A stretch of DNA of 64,000 nt. It comes from Rhipicephalus microplus (Eukaryota > Arthropoda > Arachnida > Ixodida > Ixodidae). Shown here piece after piece: positions 47,061 to 57,920 of this stretch (the first letter of the stretch is position 1; each line of letters opens with the position of its first letter). A model generated the notes under the pieces. That model searched no databases. It was not told the DNA's origin and worked only from the letters and a program-made list of their open reading frames with translations. The position numbers and the translations under genes are program-made. The stretch covers positions 204,119,601 through 204,183,600 of the forward strand of contig NC_134701.1 in NCBI RefSeq assembly GCF_043290135.1, given 5' to 3'.

Positions 47061-50000
47061 GCTAAGTAGGTGACCCGACGCATCGTATGTGTGTATATTT
47101 ATGCGGAAACTTTTAGGCAATGTGTACCGCCATGACTTACACCATCAAAACCGTGACGTCCACAATGACGGTGACAACAAGAACAACCTTGAATATACCA
47201 GCTGCTCGTACATAACACGCAAAACCAACTGCCGGATATTGTCGATAAAATGGAGATAAACATCAACAATATAAAACGTTTTGATCAACTTCTGCTGCGT
47301 TCCGAAATGAGTTGGTAGAACCAACACCACGAAAAAAAAAGCATGACATCGTATGAAAATAGTGGAACGACAAACATGGTTCTGGTTGCTGTTGCCGAGT
47401 GCACCACTCATTTTCACAGCGTCCTCTGTCATCCTACTGCAAAAAAAAATGTTATTGTGAAATACACGTACGTGAATGAATCCCCTAAAGCAAAACGTTC
47501 TTGCACAGAATTTGAACGTTCTTGCAGCCAACCAAAGGGTAATGGTTCACGATTCGACGACGATGTCTTCGTGTAGAAACCCAGATTGTTCCAAAATATA
47601 CCACGCTTCGGTAAGGACAACAGGAACCCGGGAAAACTGGGAAAGGGCAGTGTGCTGAAGTGTGCGAAGTTGCCACCGGAAGATGCTCAAACTGCGCAAG
47701 ATCCAGATTTCAGTGATAGCGTCAAAGGGTCCACAATGGAGGACACATGTAGCTTCTCCAAATGATGATGGCGTTGTCGGCAGTCCGGCGTTAGATTCAT
47801 GGCAAGCAAGAAACAAAAAAGATTGAGAAAAGTTCTAGACAGCACCCGTAATGGCGTCGTGGCACCATGCGGTCGTCAGCTATTTGCGAAACGTGGACCA
47901 GCATCTCAGCGACCGTACTACAGCTTCGGTAGCGCAGAACATGATACTCTGAGGTGGAAAAAAAATGACGTTAAGAGCAGTGTGGTGCAAAAAGAAATAT
48001 TTGTCTTTCCGAACAACATTTTTGGAGCGCATGTTTTTGCGTATTCTTAGCTACTGTTGTTTATTCTTTGCGATGCTACGGAGCAAGAAGACCAACACCC
48101 ATTATAATGACCTCGTTCACCAATGGCAGGCCTTCTGCGCCTGACGCATATCTCCATATTTTTATCAGCCAAATTACTTTTCTCTGGGTATACAACAACA
48201 GAAAAACCGGTAACATTGTTTGCTTTTGCCAATATTACGAAACGAATTCGAATGGGGCTGCACGCCTGATGTATTCTTTTTGCAGCTCCTGATTGCGCCT
48301 TTGAAAGCCCACAATTTTCAATAGAATCGCCTTTATTCTCGGAAATTTCTTCCCGTTATCTCAACAGTTTTAATCTTTTCTCTCGTCTTCACTCTCTGTA
48401 GTGGTAGTCGCCTTACCCCTACCCGCCCTCATTTCTAAGTGCAGCCTCCATTGATTGTTCGCTAAATCAACCGAAGCAATACTTCCGTGTCGCCTGGTTT
48501 TTTTGCGACAGAGAAAAAGAACCGAAAACTACATTGATGATGTAGGTTTCTAGCTATCTTCAAAATAAAACACACAAAGCGTTTCAGGCCTATCAAAAGG
48601 AAGTGCCATTACCAAAACGCATCTCGCCGACAGTCATTGCTGCTTCCTTTTGTCCCCTCACAGCGAGTGACATTTAGCAGCGCCGTTGTACCAGCAGCTA
48701 CAAATTTGTCAGTAAGAGAGCCCCCCACTCGGAGTTTTGTGTGTGTGTGTGTGTGTGCTTGGGTTGTTCTTGTGAGGATAGCACAAATTACCCCTACCCC
48801 GACGCTATAGTATAAAGCCATTGCGCACCACTGCAGCTCAGCCAATGGTCACGCAGGAACTGCACAAACGTTATAAAAAGAAGCAAAAACTCGTGTTTCT
48901 AGTTGGCAAGCAAAGTGAAGATAAGCAATAGAATGTCACTTTAAGAGGCCTCTGTCCTACAATTGGCTTTTGTCATAGCGCGTTCGGTTCTCGTTCAGCG
49001 TTCGAGGTTTTTCATTGAATGGCATGGTTCGTCGTTCAAGCTAGAGTTTATGCTCCACTTATTAGCACTTTTATGCCTAAATTTATGTAGCTTTTTATCT
49101 ACTATCTGTTAACTAAACAAAGACAAAATATATCACAAATATTGGAGAACAGAAGATCAAGAAAGCTATATTTCTGGTTGTCCCCTACGCAGCAGCGTTT
49201 GTCCCCTACGTAGTTGTGTTTTGTATGTATTGTTGTTTTAATGCACTAATCAAATTTGTTCAACACTTCATCAAATTTAGTTGTTTTCCTAGTATTTATT
49301 TTTTAAATTATGGAAGGGTCATTACAGATACACAAAAAACCTAAATATTCACAAGCCCATGCTGTCTAACACTGACGGCTTATCAAGTAATAATCCAGGT
49401 CCGCGAAAGAGTGTACCAAAAGTTAGAGAAAATATAAGGAAACTCCCTTGCATTGCCCAATAATTACACCTATTTTCATACGTATTTCAAAAAGAATATA
49501 CTTCATAGCTCACCAAGGCGAACACTGTCATCCGTGATAAGCCAAGCAGTGTTAGGTGATCAAAACCTAACATGCCCTCACAAAAAGAGTCTTAATCCAG
49601 TACGCCGGCTGAATTTATATCTCTTACTCCGAATTCCAGCAGTGTAGGTCAGTAATGCCAAAGTTCTCATGTCGACAGGATAAAGCCGTGCATAAGGCGC
49701 CGAATTTGGCCTCTCGTTGCTAGGTGCGGCCCTTGAGAAAACTTAATAAAGCCAACTTTCCTCTCACGCACACCTCTGTAGCGCTGGCGGTGAAAGCTCC
49801 TTCGATGATGCGAGCAAAAGGGCCTTGGAGGATTGCCGTACGTGACCTGAACGTACACCCTGCCTCTTTATGCCCTGCTTGTTTCTCCCGAACGCTTCCC
49901 ATTTCGTGCGTCTCTTTTTTTCGATTGTTCGCCGCACCGTTTTATTCCTTCCATCTGTGTTTTTTTCTTTCCTTTTTGCTTTCAGTCGGAACAGTTTCCG

Positions 50001-50182
50001 TCACTGAATCTCTCGTATCTCCCTCCAAATTGAAGAGCAGGGCTTTATAAATCTCGTTTAAATTCATGGTAAATAAAAAAAATCACACAATATTAGAATA
50101 TTGCTGCATCATCATGCCCATTGTCTTGCAAGGATAGGTTTTGCCCTCATGACACTCCTGTAATATTTCGAAGTATTCCTTA
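47061..50182. other. Unannotated sequence
   Basis: A (GT)n run lies at 48738-48757. Several short overlapping frames around 47145-47816 lack homology. Confidence 0.4.
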
Positions 50183-50412
50183 TTGCGTGGTCCACCTCGG
50201 TAATGAAGTGCTGGGCTTCGGACCTCGTAGTCGCTGGTTCGATCCCGCTTGCTGCGGTCATGTTTCAATGGAGGCGAAATATTAAAACCTTTTGTGCTGT
50301 TTGATGTGAGAGCACGCCAAAGTACACTTGATGGGTGATATTCGCGTTGTGGTCCGTTAAGGTGTACCGCATAATCATGTCTTGGTTTGGGCGCATGAAA
50401 ATACAGATATAT
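50183..50412 (+). mobile_element. Diverged SINE
   Basis: A head with a good B-box (GTCGCTGGTTCGATCCCGC) is followed by TTTCAATGGAGGCGAAAT, the start of the Ruka-like body. The 3' body is much diverged (TCCGTTAAGGTGTACCGC) and the A-box is weak. An old or subfamily copy. Confidence 0.72.
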
Positions 50413-51903
50413 AGCAAGCCTTTCGCGTAATACAGATATTACGCGTGAGGTAGTTGGTTCTTCAGGCTTATGGCAAAGCAGCACAGAATACAGGACGAAG
50501 AACGCACAGAACACAGTGCAGCTAGTATCCTATATGTTGCTCGTCCCGTTTCTTGTGCTCTTTTGCCTCGATACCTGCATATTATTTTTAGTTACCGCCC
50601 GGTTGTTCCTTCAAATTCTAATGTGTGATTATGTCTCTTCCTGTGAGAATAGCGTCATCGTCATATATGCTGCCGTCGAGTACGATACACATGTTCCTGC
50701 GAGTTTTCTCCTTTATTGTCATAATTTCTATTTTATTCAACAAAATGCACATGCTGTAGTATTTATGTCCTGATTGCGAAACACACATAGAAAGTAAATT
50801 TGTAAAGTAACTTTATAAATTAGGTGTCTGCGAGTACGGCAGAACCCGCGACTGCAAGTTATATGAGGCGCAGATTTCGAAGCCCATACTGTCCAAAAAT
50901 TGTGCACTGCCGGGTTCAATTTACCCGTCTATCACCGTGATTGGTAACGGTGCCTGTCTTTGTGATGTTTTTTTTTTCTCGCAACAGGTATCTCAGCGAC
51001 TCTCGGTCATCATTCTGGCTTTTAGCAATTAACCATATGAAGGAGGACGACGCAAACAAAAAGGGAAACTGCAGGAAGTACAACCAGAAAGACTTCTGGT
51101 TGACTTCCCTACATCAGGGGATTAGAGAACAGTGGCACAACTTTAAGAGCAGAACAACACTACGGAATCACTACTTACAATAATGATTTGAAATAGTACA
51201 TACAAACAACCCTTATCTCAGTTTCCTCTTATCTCGGAGTTACCAAGGTGTTCATGCTGCGCATACCAGCCGCATTCTTTCTATGATTATCTACCACCGA
51301 AGTTACCTTTACGATCTTATTGCGATAGCAATTATATGCACAGTCTCGGCTAGTTTTTGTCATTGCCGCTGCCGCTGCCGTTCTTCACTGTATATGTGTA
51401 CACGTATCTATATGTATAAACTCTCAAGAAAGAAAAAAAACAAGAACGCCAAGACTGCGCGGAAGGTTAGAAGAGCAACCTTTCAGATTCTTTTCGAAAC
51501 ACGCATTGGGTAACTACTGTAAGCACACAAGCATGATACACACTAGGTCATTAATATAAGTTTATTTGGATAGTTGGCCGGCATTCGCTATGCTATTTTT
51601 GTCCTTCTTCTGAGAAGCGTGGTATCCGCTAAACAGCTGCAAATAATTTTGTGCCAATAGTTCATGGAGTGGCTGACGACGATGAGGAATCGTAACTGAA
51701 GTGGTATGCACCACAGTTATTAACGGAACAAGGACAAGCTTTTGTGATGGGTTGGAGCATTGGACGGCTCACTCGTTTTGCTTTTCGCATTGTGCGACGA
51801 CTGGTTGCTCTTTCGTTGCTTTAAGATGCTTTATAAGTAGCATCAACGCAATTGCTTTCCCGACACCAAGCCTGCTTAAGGCAAGTTAGACAGCAAGTCA
51901 TAA
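50413..51903. other. Unannotated sequence
   Basis: No supported gene. The part at 51300-51540 (ATTGCGATAGCAATTATATG onward) looks like repetitive tick DNA, but no second copy occurs in this window. Confidence 0.35.
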
Positions 51904-51982
51904 GCACCAGTGTAGCTAAGTGGTAGAACACTGGGATGGCACCCAGCAGACCCGGGCTCGAGCCCCACTGTGTCATTGGTGC
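51904..51982 (+). mobile_element. tRNA-Gly-like SINE head
   Basis: TAGCTAAGTGGTAGAACACT (A-box), CTGGG/CCCAG (anticodon stem, loop one base short) and CCCGGGCTCGAGCCCC (B-box) give a recognisable tRNA-Gly-like form. The acceptor stem does not close and the loop is short, so it is not a functional tRNA. The flanking sequence is not Ruka-like. Confidence 0.6.
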
Positions 51983-52700
51983 TAGGTCACACCAGCGGTG
52001 GCGGCGGCGGACAACTGCGCGTGGTGCGAGTTGTTTCACAGCTTTCGCTGTAAAAAAGCCGCCTGCTGCCTATGCTCGGGGCTGTTACGTTTGGCTTAGC
52101 AGTTGGTCTTAGCCGACTCCCAATGTGTGTGAGCCGGTCTACGAGAAAACGCTCCCTAATATCGGCCCCCGGACGCAAGCGAAAAGCATGACGCTGTCCT
52201 GCAAGTGGGCCTGGAAAGTTGCTGTGGCCGTGATTCGAGGCTCTTGACGGATCCATCGTGAACGGAGTCAAGCAGGGTGAGACGGCGTCACTGTTGCAGT
52301 TCTCGTGAAGGGAACCTCTCCAGACAGCCATTGTCGCCTACGCGAGGTTGTGACAAAAAACCAGCAGTTTGGAAGCGTGGAAGGCGTTGAAGTCTCAGCT
52401 CTCAGGGAGCGAGCACCTGGGCCGCCGAACTGAAAAAACTTCTGGAAATACTGTAGCAGAACGCAGCCATGGACCCCTGCTGACTTCCGTGCCAGCGGCC
52501 GTCTTCTTCCTAGAGGAGCTAGACTTTCCCCTACCATCGGACTCTTTTATGTCCTCGCCCTGCGATGTCTTCAAAGCGTGGGGGTCACCCATTGTGTGGT
52601 GCGTTCGTGCTATCCATTGGACATTTTCACCCGCGTTCTTTTTTTAACGAGTGGCCCGATTTCTGCACCCTTTCAGATGGTTTCCACTGCAACTTTACGT
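51983..52700. other. Unannotated, possibly upstream part of an LTR
   Basis: GC-rich stretch with short frames on both strands and no homology. It lies just upstream of the candidate LTR signals. Confidence 0.3.
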
Positions 52701-52931
52701 CGGTTGAATAGCGGAAACAGTGGTCACCACCTTCTTCGGACCTTCGTATAAAGGGACAATGGGCTCTAAAAGCGGGAGACTTTTTTTTACAGTAGCTGGA
52801 TTTCTGTTGAGTCTCTGTACAGTGCCATTATCTTTCTCATCATGCAAATAAACCTTCATTTTATCACCTAAGAACGCGTCCCCTCACTGGCGAGCATTGG
52901 CTCTGCGGACGACGGCGGGGAGCCAGCTACC
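52700..52931 (+). mobile_element. Candidate LTR end and leader
   Basis: A TATAAAG box (52747), an AATAAA signal (52847) and then TGGCGAGCATTGGC at 52888 occur in the order U3/R/U5/primer-binding site. TGGCG is a common start of LTR-retrotransposon primer-binding sites. A second LTR and any recognisable Gag are missing; the 93-codon frame that follows at 52932 is not identifiable. Chance co-occurrence is possible. Confidence 0.25.
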
Positions 52932-53749
52932 GTGAAGATACCCGCCGTACCTGCCTGCCATCAAATTTCGTACCCCTTACAGTGCCCATCTCGTCGCGAT
53001 GCGCCGATGCGTGCTTATCTCCTAGGCGTACTTATCCTTAAGTGGAAACAATCATGTGCTTCCGGCTCTCACCGTAACGATTTCGTTATTAGCCAGACCC
53101 ACAAAGGTCACTTCGGTAGCTGCACAGACCGCGTCGACGAAAATAGCTCTTTTCATACACAGCGAGGTATAACAAATGCGACACTTGTTCTTTGCACATA
53201 TCTGTACCTGTGATTATGTTTCGTGCGTTGTTTTTGTTTAAACAGCGGAATACGTGTCGAGCTGTACACGTTTTTAGTTCTCTCTCGTCCTGTATGTGTT
53301 CTTTTTATGCGTCATTTGTGTGTGAGCAGTGCGCTGCATCCTTTGATCTGCTTGTCGTTCACATCGGTACATTCCAAGATGTTGCTATCGCATTCATTCT
53401 TTCGCCCTTGCCGCTGAAATGTGACTTTTTTCGTTACCATTCAAGCAACCGCTACTTGTTACACTGAGGTGAAAGCGTGCAAACAAGTACTAATAATCGT
53501 GAAAATTGAATGTAGCAGCCCCAACTGACTTGACTAGTCTCGTCTGATCTAAACATATCGTCATAGAAGCCACCTTCAGTGCTACAACTTCAAACCCCTT
53601 ATACGGTCATGGTCACGAGATACATGGCATTAAAAAATCTCTTTTTTTCTGTCTCTCTCTCTCAGGACTTTGATGTTCGATGCTTCTCCTCGATTTATGT
53701 ATATTAAAAATGAGACGTTTAAAAAGTGAACCGAAATTTAACACTTCGT
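52932..53749. other. Unannotated sequence
   Basis: No supported feature. Confidence 0.4.
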
Positions 53750-53769
53750 CCCTATCGGAAAAATTGCCA

Positions 53770-53955
53770 TGGTGGATACTGGAAAACATGGTGGGCGTAG
53801 TGGAAATAATAGTGGGCATGGAAATAATAGTGGGCATGGTGGAAATTATGATGGCTATGGTGGGACGTAGTGGAAAATATGGTGGTTATGCCGGGACATA
53901 CTGGGTGGTATGGTGTACAGATGATGGGTAAAGTGGAAATGATGGTGGAAAGCAG
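53770..53955. repeat. TGGTGG-rich imperfect minisatellite
   Basis: Units such as AATAGTGGGCATGGTGGAAA recur with variable spacing of about 15-25 bp. Confidence 0.85.
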
Positions 53956-53988
53956 AGGCTAGATAGTGGGCAATAATGGGACACTCCG

Positions 53989-54267
53989 CCCACCATTGCG
54001 ATAATGCTGGGTAGCCCTAAGCATATGGTAGGTGGTGCTTATTATGGTGGGCTACATGGTGTACCAAGTTGAGAAACTCTTCCCACCATTGCGATAATGC
54101 TGGGAAGCACTAAGCAGATGATGGGTGCTGCTTGTTATGGTGGGCCACATGGTGTACCAAGCTGAGAAGCTCTGCCCACCATCGCGATAATGCTGGGAAG
54201 CAGTAAGCAGATGATGGGGGGGCTTATAATGGCGGGCAATTTATATAGTGTACCAAGCTGGGATCTG
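53989..54267. repeat. Three tandem 93-bp units
   Basis: Units start at 53989, 54082 and 54175, each with CCCACCATYGCGATAATGCT and GGTGTACCAAG. The third is the most diverged at its end. Confidence 0.92.
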
Positions 54268-55107
54268 TACACTACATGTTCTACCACCATGATTTCCATG
54301 AAAGTTAGGCCTACTGACCGAGCCCATAAATTGTGTTATCCGTGCTTCCGCGTTTCAGAATACACGATTTCGACGATTAAGTATGACAATACAGCGCAGC
54401 CATGGCATCAAATAACCTAAATGAAGCATTTTTCATTGTGTATGGTGTCCGCTCAAGAAGCAACAAACATCGATGCGACGCAATTAAAGCACTCCCAGAG
54501 AACGTAATTAAGTGTCTTCTCGCCGACAGCCGCCGGTCACACTCGCCGGCACTTCTCTAGCTTTTGTATGAGAACTCAGACGTGGCAATTCGTATGCTTG
54601 GTGAACCAACATGATAGCCTAATGTTTCCGGCACACTGCATTCGTTTTGGCCAAGCCGTTATGCAGTTGCTTTAGCGAAAAAGCTACAGCATTGCGCTGG
54701 CGCCACCACCCTCTACATTGCGCGAAAATCATCCCAATACTCAATCAAATAAATTAGGCGGGCGTATCTATGGAATGAGCCTAGAGGCGTCATAAAGCGT
54801 GAGCAGATGTCCCCCTTTAGAACGAGCGCGAAACGGATATTAAACTTGGCAAACCCCGTCGGTAAACTGTTCCTGCTCCCCAGTCCACTTGGTTTTTTTC
54901 TTGAAGTTGTGCATTGTAAAAAAAAATAGCACTAGTGCCGGTAACATAGTGGCAATCGTTACAGGCCGCAGTTGCTTGTGTTTAATAAATGTGCAATTTT
55001 TAGTAGCAGGTGTAGATCTTGTCTATGTTGTGTACACGACAAACATTACTTAAGTTGAACCGTAAGTTTGTATGCCAACTAAGTATTTAACACCCAGTCA
55101 ACGTCAT

Positions 55108-55179
55108 GTTGGTGTGGCGCAGTGGATAGCGTCTTCAAATGGAGATTCGCAGGTTGCAAGTTCGATCCTCTGTGGCGCC
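55108..55179 (+). mobile_element. tRNA-like SINE head inside the TIR element
   Basis: GTGGCGCAGTGGATAGCGTC (A-box, D-stem pairs) and TTGCAAGTTCGATCCTCTG (B-box) are followed by a T run. T and acceptor stems fail to pair, so it is not a functional tRNA. It looks like an insertion within the element at 53750-55424. Confidence 0.55.
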
Positions 55180-55424
55180 TTGTTTTTTTTTATGGAGGGG
55201 TGTTTTTTATACTCTTTTTATAGAATTCTTTTTTATTTCTTTTGGCAGCTCGTCACGGTGATTATGACGTCATTTCGCGCTCAAGTGTTGCCGGCACTGC
55301 AGCACTCACCATACCCACCATGCGCCATGTTGGGTGTTTCCCACCATTCACCCACTACACTAATCCACTATAATGGTGGGTGGTGGTTTACACCATGCCC
55401 ACCATTCGTTTTTTTCCGATAGGG

Positions 55425-55559
55425 GTCTTTTTTTGTACAACACACGCACTTGTGTGCTACAGGACATACTGTAAGCAGCGTCGTGGATCGTGCTGTGGTG
55501 CTTCTCCTTTTTTCTCTCCTTCAACGTCTCTTTTCTCTCATATTTTATTCCCTTCACAC
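55425..55559. other. Short unannotated spacer
   Basis: No supported feature between the TIR element and the LINE fragment. Confidence 0.4.
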
Positions 55560-55652
55560 ACTTCCCCAGCACAGGGTAGCCAGGTGGTCTGAAAACTGGC
55601 TAACCTCCCTGTCTTTCCTCCTTCAATCTTCCTCCTCCTCCTCCTCCTCTGT
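55560..55652 (+). mobile_element. Solo 3' end of an I-type LINE
   Basis: AGCACAGGGTAGCCAGGTGG, then GGCTAACCTCCCTGTCTTTC, then a (CCT)n-containing pyrimidine tail. Same arrangement as the fragments at 2.7, 12.6 and 56.4 kb. Confidence 0.68.
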
Positions 55653-56394
55653 TGCTTCTTGACGGCTGTTCTACGGCGACTCGAGCGAGGTTTCCCGCTG
55701 TTACAAAAAAAAAAAGCACGCAAAGTTCGGTCGTACTGGTGGCGCCAGATTGTGAGGAACGATAGAAGAGCCACGATCTTCGTGGTGCTCACGCATGTGG
55801 TCGAGAAAGCAGCATCGATCGCTCCAAGGCACAAGACATTTGCGGCGACAGCCAGTCTGTCGCTCTTCTACAAAGAAGAGCTCATTCGACGAATTTTGAT
55901 CGTCCCTTCTGAACCGCCAAGTTTTTCTTCCTTTGTCGCCACTACACGTTAGCGACTGATGTTTTTTTTTTGTTTTGCTTCTTCCACGTACCATAGTGTA
56001 CTGCAATTTCGGAACGTCAAGGAATCCAAAAAGAACTATTTCGAACTTACACACAGCCAGATATCAAACAGCTGGGGCGATGAGACTTTTCCTCTCACGT
56101 CCTATTACACTGAACGATTTCCGAGAATTCTCAGTACTTTTGCTATTCTTTTTAACAGGAAACGTGCTTTTTTGTTGCATTTGAAGTTTGCCTTTGACCG
56201 CAATCACAGCATTTACACTGCATGAGAGATTCACCAACTGTGCTTTATCTCCAAGTTCACCGCGGATATCCGACAACTCCGTAAGCCTGAATATGCTGCC
56301 GCTCAAACACTATTACGCATCGGTGCCTTTATGACTCTGCCATCACTAGACATAGCAGAGCAAGCAGTTTCTTTTTTTTTTCTTTAAGCCAATC
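55653..56394. other. Unannotated sequence
   Basis: No supported feature. Confidence 0.4.
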
Positions 56395-56510
56395 ATCTCT
56401 CCACCCCCCTCCTCCTTCTCAAAGTAGGGCAGCAAACCAGATGCACGTCTGATTGACCTTCCTGCGCTTCATTCATTTTCCATCCTCTTCTAACTTGTTC
56501 CCCTCCTCCA
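56395..56510 (+). mobile_element. Solo 3' end of an I-type LINE
   Basis: GTAGGGCAGCAAACCAGATG, then TGATTGACCTTCCTGCGC and a CT-rich tail. A diverged copy of the same 3' end. Confidence 0.62.
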
Positions 56511-57560
56511 CCTTCGAATTCTAGCTCTGTCAGCGCTCATAATATTTACACGAAAAAAATGGGCAGATCCCACGTACAGCGGAAATTGATAATATGCGAA
56601 GCACGAATGAGAAATGTTGATATGCCACTTTAAAATCAGCACGGTGTTACGAGGTGGAGGTAAGTGATGCCATACATGACTTCCGTACCATGATTATCAT
56701 GTTTAAATGTGTCGTTTACCTTCGCCATCTATTTAAGTCACGTGATCACACACTGGTTTTATTCAACGGAAACAAAAAAAGTACTCGTGCGGTGATATAT
56801 GGAAAGTGAATTGAAGTGCTACAGGCTTCGGAGGTCACGAAATGTTCTCTAACTGCCTTCTACGAATCCGAAACCTAGAAAGACCTTCGAAAAGCGCATA
56901 TCCCACACTGAGTATTTGAGGGTGAACACCCCGAGGAACGACTTCTCAAAAATTGATCCGCCGCGGTGCCGCATCTATTCCCTACCATTTCAAAAGCCGT
57001 CGGTACAGCGGGTATCTCGAGTCAACTTCGTTTTATCCATTCCAATATCTACTCACCCGCTGCAGCCTTTCTCATTTGGAGATGCGTGCGCTGTTGTTGT
57101 CGGCATTCATTTTAGTTTGGGAGGGACCTTTCAAGTCAAGCGTCTGTAACTTATATTTCGGCGTCGTACGTCAAAACGCAAGCAATTACGAACGTACAGA
57201 AATCTGGTCCTCAGAGGTACGCTGGTCAATTTCTACTCGCATGCGCCATTTTCTAATAATTCGTACGCTCTGTAGATCGTGGGCTTCTCAGCGATCGGCC
57301 ATTTCTGATTTGGCAATCTGATATTTTATCCAGGCCACTTGTCATTTAACTTTGTCAAGTGCATTTGTTGCATTGATATAAACGCGTCGCCGCCGTTGTT
57401 GTTGCTTGTAGCCCATGAAGTGTTGCGTGGTTAAGCATGTGAATATTGGTCTGATTCCAAGTATAGAAGAGAGCAATCAGTTAGGAGGGATTACTGCGCA
57501 GTGTGAAAAAAAGAAGGAAAGAAAGAGAGAGAGAAAAAGACAAAAAGAAAAAAAATAATA
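56511..57560. other. Unannotated sequence
   Basis: No supported feature. A frame at 56953-57321 has no homology. Confidence 0.4.
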
Positions 57561-57796
57561 GATTGATATGTGTGGTTTAACGTCCCAAGATCACGATATG
57601 TTTATGAGAGATGCCGTAGTAGACAGCTCCGGAAGTTTCGACCACCTAGAATTCTTTAACGTGCACCCAAATCAGAGAACATGGGCCTACAGCATTTCCG
57701 CCTTCATCGGAAATGCAGCCGCCGCAGCTGGGTTTCGATCCCGCGACCTGCGGGTCAGCAGCCGAGTACCTTAGCCCCTAGACGACCACGGCGGGG
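57561..57796 (-). mobile_element. Full-length Ruka-like SINE, minus strand
   Basis: The plus strand starts GATTGATATGTGTGGTTTAA (tail and 3' body) and passes CGCCTTCATCGGAAATGC. It ends in GATCCCGCGACCTGCGGG (B-box complement) and the A-box complement before CGGCGGGG. Well preserved. Confidence 0.92.
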
Positions 57797-57861
57797 CCAG
57801 TAAAAAAGGAAGAAAGGTAGAAAGTGAGAAACAAACAAATTAAGAAAGAAAGAGAGAGAGT

Positions 57862-57863
57862 GA

Positions 57864-57919
<56 letters not shown>

Positions 57920-57920
57920 A
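57862..57920. repeat. (AAAG)n microsatellite
   Basis: About 14 AAAG units just beyond the head side of the SINE. Frames across it give Phe/Leu/Ser-rich artefacts. Confidence 0.93.

Larger units (their letters stand above)
53750..55424. mobile_element. TIR element with subterminal TGGTGG repeats
   Basis: The left end reads CCCTATCGGAAAAA. The right end at 55411-55424 is its exact complement. Just inside both ends lie inward-facing TGGTGG motifs (plus strand on the left, CCACCA on the right). The left half is filled with TGGTGG-rich minisatellite and three 93-bp repeats. The middle is unrecognised and a tRNA-like insertion lies near 55108. There is no transposase frame. Terminal repeats plus repeated subterminal motifs fit a non-autonomous DNA transposon. 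Only a 2-bp GT direct repeat flanks it, which is not convincing as a target-site duplication. Confidence 0.65.

Noticed and set aside
51904..51982. Functional tRNA-Gly gene
   Set aside because: The anticodon loop is one base short and the acceptor stem does not close; better explained as a SINE head. The tRNA-like segments at 26897 and 55108 fail for similar stem reasons.
53770..54267. Glycine-rich protein encoded by TGGTGG repeats
   Set aside because: Frames shift between units and stops interrupt. The inverted ends favour a non-coding element.
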